From NCBI GenBank assembly GCA_025458415.1, contig JALOSN010000335.1, forward strand, positions 1 through 9,041: 9,041 nt of DNA, written 5' to 3'. The DNA is from Hydrogenophaga sp. (GTDB taxonomy: Bacteria > Pseudomonadota > Gammaproteobacteria > Burkholderiales > Burkholderiaceae_C). The notes under the pieces were generated by a model. It ran no database searches. It was given only the letters and a program-made list of their open reading frames with translations, and was not told the DNA's origin. Positions 5,778 to 9,041 of this stretch are shown here, in pieces. Position numbers and translations under genes: made by a program. Numbering within the stretch: position 1 is the first letter of the stretch; every line of letters starts with the position of its first letter.

Positions 5778-6784
5778 GCCGCATGAAACACCAAATCTCC
5801 CGGATGTCCATGCCGAGCCGGCTCTTTCGCCCAGAGAGCGACTGGCCCGGCAGCGGGCCCAGAAGGCGCTGGCTGGCCGGTCTGGCTGGCTTGGCCGTGC
5901 TGGGCGCTGGATCCGGCTGGCCGGCGATGGCGAAGGCTGCCGATGCGGATGCGGTGGCACGCCCACCCCAGTCAGCCGCTGAGGGTGGACGCCCCCGAAC
6001 CCTGGGTGGTGCCATCACCGAAATCGTTTACGCGCTGGGCGCTCAGCAGCAGCTGGTCGGCACCGACACCACCAGCCTGTACCCGTCTGCAGCCCAGCAG
6101 ACCCCCAAGGTCGGCTACCTTCGGCAGCTGTCGGCCGAAGGTCTGTTGTCGCTGCGACCGGACGTGGTGATCGCCACCGCCGACGCCGGGCCCACGGTGG
6201 TGCTGGATCAGTTGCGCAGCGCCCGTGTCCGCGTCGAACTGGTGCCCTTGGACCACAGCTGGGACGAGGTGAAGCGGAAGGTGCTGACGGTGGGGGAGGC
6301 CTCGGGTCGGCTGGCGCAGTCTCGGACATTGTGGGCTGAGCTGGACCGTCGCCGGGTTCAGGTGCAGGCTGCCGTCACGGAAGGACTGCTCAAGCGTGGT
6401 CAGCGGCCGGCGCCATCGGTGCTGTTCGTGCTGGCGCATGCCGGCAGCCCGATGGTCTCGGGCCGTGCGACAGCAGCCGATGCCATGATCCGCCTGGCTG
6501 GTGGCCAGAATGCGTTGAAGGGCTTCAGCGGCTACCGCCCCATGACGGCAGAGGCCATGGCCGCCGCCGCGCCCGATGTGATCCTGATGACCACCCAGGG
6601 GCTGGAGGCGGTGGGTGGCGCCGACACGTTCTGGCGTCGGCCCGAGCTTGCGCTGACGCCTGCCTGGCGTGCCCGTTCCGCTGGCCGCACCCTGATCCAC
6701 GACGACGCACTGGCACTGCTGGGCTTCGGGCCTCGCCTGCCGGACGTGGTGTCCCGGCTTCACAACGGGCTGATGGCGGCATGA
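5774..6784 (+). CDS. hmuT: periplasmic heme-binding protein of the HmuTUV ABC importer
   Basis: The product is 336 residues from the ATG at 5774, which overlaps the hmuS stop. An ATG at 5783 is equally possible; neither has a clear ribosome site, and coupling to hmuS would suffice. A long basic N-region ends in PRRRWLAGLAGLAVLGAG and a signal-peptide site after AMAKA (about residue 55). The mature part is a cluster A (BtuF/PhuT-like) binding protein: ITEIVYALGAQQQLVGTDTT leads to SLYP, whose Tyr103 corresponds to the axial heme ligand of PhuT/ShuT. Then come GYLRQLSAEGLLSLRPDVV, LFVLAHAGSPMVSGRATAAD, FSGYRPMTAEA and LLGFGPRLPDVV, all typical of heme-specific members. It would carry heme through the periplasm to HmuU. 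Its TGA overlaps the next gene's ATG (ATGA, 6781-6784). The frame is intact. Confidence 0.95.
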   Translation: MSRMKHQISRMSMPSRLFRPESDWPGSGPRRRWLAGLAGLAVLGAGSGWPAMAKAADADAVARPPQSAAEGGRPRTLGGAITEIVYALGAQQQLVGTDTTSLYPSAAQQTPKVGYLRQLSAEGLLSLRPDVVIATADAGPTVVLDQLRSARVRVELVPLDHSWDEVKRKVLTVGEASGRLAQSRTLWAELDRRRVQVQAAVTEGLLKRGQRPAPSVLFVLAHAGSPMVSGRATAADAMIRLAGGQNALKGFSGYRPMTAEAMAAAAPDVILMTTQGLEAVGGADTFWRRPELALTPAWRARSAGRTLIHDDALALLGFGPRLPDVVSRLHNGLMAA

Positions 6785-7310
6785 GCGCGGTGGTACGTAC
6801 GCCGGATCTTGGCCGCTCCGTGGCCGACTACACAGGCGTCCTGGGCTTTGAGTGCCAGCAGATCGTGCCTGGCGTGGTGGCCCTGGTGGCCCATGGTTCG
6901 CTCCAGCTTCAGCTGTGGGCTTGCGGGGCGACGCCTGGGCGTTGGGAGCGCCGTGGCCCGGGTGAGGGCGTATTCGAGCCCTGCCATGTGAGTGTGCCGG
7001 TGACCCGCATCCACGCCCTGTATGCCAGCCTGCGTCGCTCGGTCATGCTCGAGATTCGAACCGATCTCGGCGGTCGCCATTGCGTGCACGGCAACCGCCT
7101 GTGTGCATGCGGACCCCAACCCCAGGCCTGGGGTGCCTGGGAGTTTGCTTTTCGCGACCTTGACGGCAACCCTGGGGTGCCTGGGAGTTTGCTTTTCGCG
7201 ACCTTGACGGCAACATGATCCACTGTGTGGACTGGATGCTGCCGGGGGCGACCGGCGCCCTGCACCCAAAGCAGGCCACCGATCCCTCTGCAAATGGACG
7301 GAGCTCCTGA
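6781..7310 (+). pseudogene. VOC (glyoxalase/dioxygenase-fold) protein, frame disrupted by a 44-bp duplication
   Basis: The ATG overlaps the hmuT stop. The N-terminus, VVRTPDLGRSVADYTGVLGF, followed by VALVAHGSLQLQLWA, is a vicinal-oxygen-chelate half domain. The second half has EPCHVSVPVTRIHALYASL and WEFAFRDLDGN, the usual end of the fold. As written, the frame shifts after residue 130 and stops at 7218, giving 145 residues with a foreign 15-residue tail. The cause is a perfect 44-bp tandem repeat (7127-7214). Removing one copy restores MIHCVDWMLPGATGALH and a stop at 7308-7310 that overlaps the hmuU ATG (TGATG), for 161 residues. The exact old overlap shows that the undamaged gene belonged to the operon. 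The family includes lyases, isomerases, dioxygenases and binding proteins; the role in heme use is unknown. The truncated product lacks only the last residues and might keep some fold. Confidence 0.8.
7127..7214 (+). repeat. perfect 44-bp tandem duplication
   Basis: Bases 7127-7170 and 7171-7214 are identical: both begin CCTGGGGTGCCTGGGAG and end CCTTGACGGCAAC. The bases just before each copy differ (G at 7126, C at 7170). Forty-four is not a multiple of three, so the second copy throws the VOC frame. No divergence between copies suggests a recent event or an assembly artefact. Confidence 0.97.
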
Positions 7311-8383
7311 TGCCGCTGCCGTGGACACCATCCGTGGGGCGTTGGCTGCCGCGGCAGCTGGCCTTGCCGATGCTGGGCGTGCTGTTGCTGGGCAGCCTGC
7401 TGTACGCAGCCGGCCAGGGCGCCTACGGGCTGCCGCTGGCCAATCTGCCCGGGGTGCTGTACCAGGCGTTTGCCGGGACCGCCCCGGGCGTCGAAACAGA
7501 TCCTTCTGCCCTGGTGTTTCTGAACATACGCCTGCCGCGGCTGGTGCTGGGGCTGGCGGCCGGTGCGGGTCTGGGCATGGCCGGTGCCATCATGCAGGGG
7601 GTGTTTCGCAACCCGCTGGCCGATCCGGGGCTGATCGGCGTCAGCAGCGGGGCCGCCCTGGCGGCAGGCCTGACCATTGTCATGGGTGCACTGTGGTTCC
7701 CCGAGCTGCCGCGTTCGCTGGGCAGCTGGGCTTTGGTGCTGATGGCTTTTGTCGGCGGCCTGCTGGTGACGGCGCTTGTGCACGCGCTGTCGCGCGGGGA
7801 GGGCGGTACACGGGTGTCCATGCTGCTGCTGGCCGGTATTGCCATCAACGCCCTGGCCGGCGCCGGACTGGGGTTGCTGAGCTTTCTCGCCACCGACGAA
7901 CAACTGCGCAGTCTCCAGTTCTGGTTGCTGGGCAGCCTGGGCGGTGCCCGCTGGAGCGCGGTGATGCTGGTGGCCGGTGTGACGGCAGTGGCGCTGTTGA
8001 TCGGGCTTCGCATGGCGCGTCCGCTCAATGCGTTGGCCCTGGGTGAGGCGCAGGCCGTCTTGCTGGGTGTGGCCGTGGAACCGATCAAGCGCCGGGCATT
8101 GGTGGTGACGGCCATGGCCGTCGGCGCCGTCACCGCCACCACCGGCATCATCGGGTTCATCGGCCTGGTGGCGCCCCACATGGTGCGTCTGGCGGTCGGA
8201 CCGGATCACCGCTGGGTACTGCCGGGCTCCGCTTTGCTGGGTGCCTGCCTGGTGGTGCTGGCCGATGCGGTGGCGCGCACGGTGGCCCAACCGGCCGAGC
8301 TGCCCCTGGGCGTGCTGACCGCGCTGGTCGGTGTGCCGTTCTTTCTGCTGTTGCTACGCGGTGGCCACGGGAGACATCTGTGA
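7310..8383 (+). CDS. hmuU: heme ABC importer permease, FecCD/BtuC family
   Basis: The product is 357 intact residues with about ten hydrophobic segments, the inner-membrane channel subunit that works as a dimer with HmuV. The ATG at 7310 follows a GGAG ribosome site by about seven bases and overlaps the original VOC stop. Family signatures in order are NIRLPRLVLGLAAGAGLGMA (72-91), GAIMQGVFRNPLADPGLIGV (92-111), the ATPase-contact loop ALALGEAQAVLLGV (241-254), TGIIGFIGLVAPHMVRLAVG (278-297) and LPLGVLTALVGVPFFL (331-346). Heme specificity rests on the neighbours hmuS, hmuT and hmuV, because FecCD permeases for siderophores and cobalamin look similar. With the VOC frame broken, translational coupling from the upstream gene is lost, since ribosomes would now stop at 7218, 91 bases early. 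The local ribosome site may compensate. Confidence 0.95.
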   Translation: MPLPWTPSVGRWLPRQLALPMLGVLLLGSLLYAAGQGAYGLPLANLPGVLYQAFAGTAPGVETDPSALVFLNIRLPRLVLGLAAGAGLGMAGAIMQGVFRNPLADPGLIGVSSGAALAAGLTIVMGALWFPELPRSLGSWALVLMAFVGGLLVTALVHALSRGEGGTRVSMLLLAGIAINALAGAGLGLLSFLATDEQLRSLQFWLLGSLGGARWSAVMLVAGVTAVALLIGLRMARPLNALALGEAQAVLLGVAVEPIKRRALVVTAMAVGAVTATTGIIGFIGLVAPHMVRLAVGPDHRWVLPGSALLGACLVVLADAVARTVAQPAELPLGVLTALVGVPFFLLLLRGGHGRHL

Positions 8384-8478
8384 ATGCCCGTTTGTCCGAC
8401 CCGCAATGGCGTTCGGTGTTTGAGGGCGCACCGCCGGATTGGCACGAGCGAGCGCCCCCGAAAGAGGAGGAGGCCGAG

Positions 8479-9041
8479 ATGCCCGAGTCCGGTTCCGGGG
8501 CGTGCCTGCCTGGCCTGTCGGCCACGGGTGTGGGTGTCCAGCGTGGCGGCCGCTGGCTGCTGCGTGATGTGAGTTTGCAGCTGTCCGCCGGCCAAGTCGG
8601 TGTGGTCCTTGGCCCCAATGGCGCCGGCAAGTCCACCCTGCTGTCGGTGCTCTCTGGCCTGCTCGCACCTCAGGAGGGGACCGTGAGCATCGACGGTCAG
8701 GCGGTCGATGTGGGTCAGGCCGAGCGCTGGGCAACCCGCCGGTCGGTGCTGCTGCAGGACACGACCGTGGCCTTCGAGTTCAGTGCGCAGGATGTGGTGG
8801 CGCTGGGGCGCTATCCGCACCGCATGCGGCCATCCGGCGAGGAGGACCGCATCGTGACCGAGGCCCTGTTGGCCACCGACGTGGCCCATCTGGCTGACAG
8901 GAGCATCGCTCATCTGAGTGGAGGCGAGCGGTTGCGTGTGCAGCTGGCCCGGGTTCTGGCCCAGATCTGGGAGGCACCGGCGGACGGTGCTTCACGCTGG
9001 TTGTTGCTGGACGAGCCCACGGCCGCACTGGATCTGCGTCA
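8479..9041 (+). CDS. hmuV: heme ABC importer ATP-binding protein (cut by window edge)
   Basis: This is the ATPase that powers HmuTU; 187 residues are visible from ATG 8479. Walker A is GPNGAGKST (45-53), the Q-loop Gln lies in VLLQDT (near 93), the ABC signature is LSGGERLRVQLARVLAQ (146-162) and Walker B is WLLLDEPTAALD (174-185). The DLR at the edge leads into the H-loop outside the window. The start is uncertain. ATG 8479 has a very strong ribosome site (AGGAGGAGG ending five bases before it) and gives the usual short N-terminus. GTG 8380 in the same frame overlaps the hmuU stop (GTGA) and would add 33 residues that do not resemble the family, but it would keep the operon's overlapping style. 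Position after hmuU and the family match make the assignment firm. Confidence 0.93.
   Translation, partial: MPESGSGACLPGLSATGVGVQRGGRWLLRDVSLQLSAGQVGVVLGPNGAGKSTLLSVLSGLLAPQEGTVSIDGQAVDVGQAERWATRRSVLLQDTTVAFEFSAQDVVALGRYPHRMRPSGEEDRIVTEALLATDVAHLADRSIAHLSGGERLRVQLARVLAQIWEAPADGASRWLLLDEPTAALDLR

Noticed and set aside
4566..5966. Minus-strand open frame of 466 codons opposite hmuS
   Set aside because: Antisense to the well-supported hmuS and the start of hmuT, with no recognisable motif; a shadow of GC-biased codon use.
7043..8290. Minus-strand open frame of 415 codons opposite voc and hmuU
   Set aside because: Gln/His/Arg-rich text with no hydrophobic or catalytic pattern, opposite an intact FecCD permease.

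Overview
The window reads as an iron and heme acquisition and storage locus from a GC-rich betaproteobacterium, most likely a member of the Burkholderiales. That placement is an inference from the style of the TonB, ExbB, Bfr and Hmu proteins and from the base composition. No taxonomic marker is present.

Layout. On the minus strand, bases 1-1165 carry the energising module: a possible 32-residue membrane peptide, tonB, and the first 80 codons of exbB, which runs off the left edge. Next, also on the minus strand, come a bacterioferritin-associated ferredoxin (bfd) remnant at 1332-1529 and an intact bacterioferritin (bfr) at 1646-2122. From 2366 to the right edge everything is on the plus strand: a TonB-dependent heme/hemoglobin receptor, hmuS (heme-handling protein), hmuT (periplasmic heme-binding protein), a VOC-family gene, hmuU (permease) and hmuV (ATPase, cut by the right edge). 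The hmuS-hmuT and hmuT-voc junctions overlap as ATGA. The original voc-hmuU junction was TGATG, so this stretch is one translationally coupled operon.

How it fits together. The receptor, powered by TonB/ExbB(/ExbD), brings heme into the periplasm. HmuT passes it to HmuU/HmuV, HmuS receives it in the cytoplasm, and Bfr/Bfd would store and remobilise the iron. Three Fur-box-like sites, each on a plausible promoter, precede the tonB transcript, bfd and the receptor. Two of them share 14 of 18 bases, so the locus looks like a local Fur regulon.

The most striking property is the number of lesions in otherwise well conserved genes. tonB has a 1-base frameshift between its membrane anchor and its proline-rich region. 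The receptor has a 1-base frameshift and also lacks the conserved RGP...LYGS segment of its plug. bfd lacks its start and its N-terminal Cys pair. The voc gene carries a perfect 44-bp tandem duplication that shifts its frame just before its natural end. By contrast bfr, hmuS, hmuT, hmuU and the visible part of hmuV are clean. Either the outer-membrane/TonB half of the heme pathway is decaying, or the consensus sequence carries indel errors; only reads or relatives can decide. I see no mobile element, CRISPR array, tRNA or rRNA.
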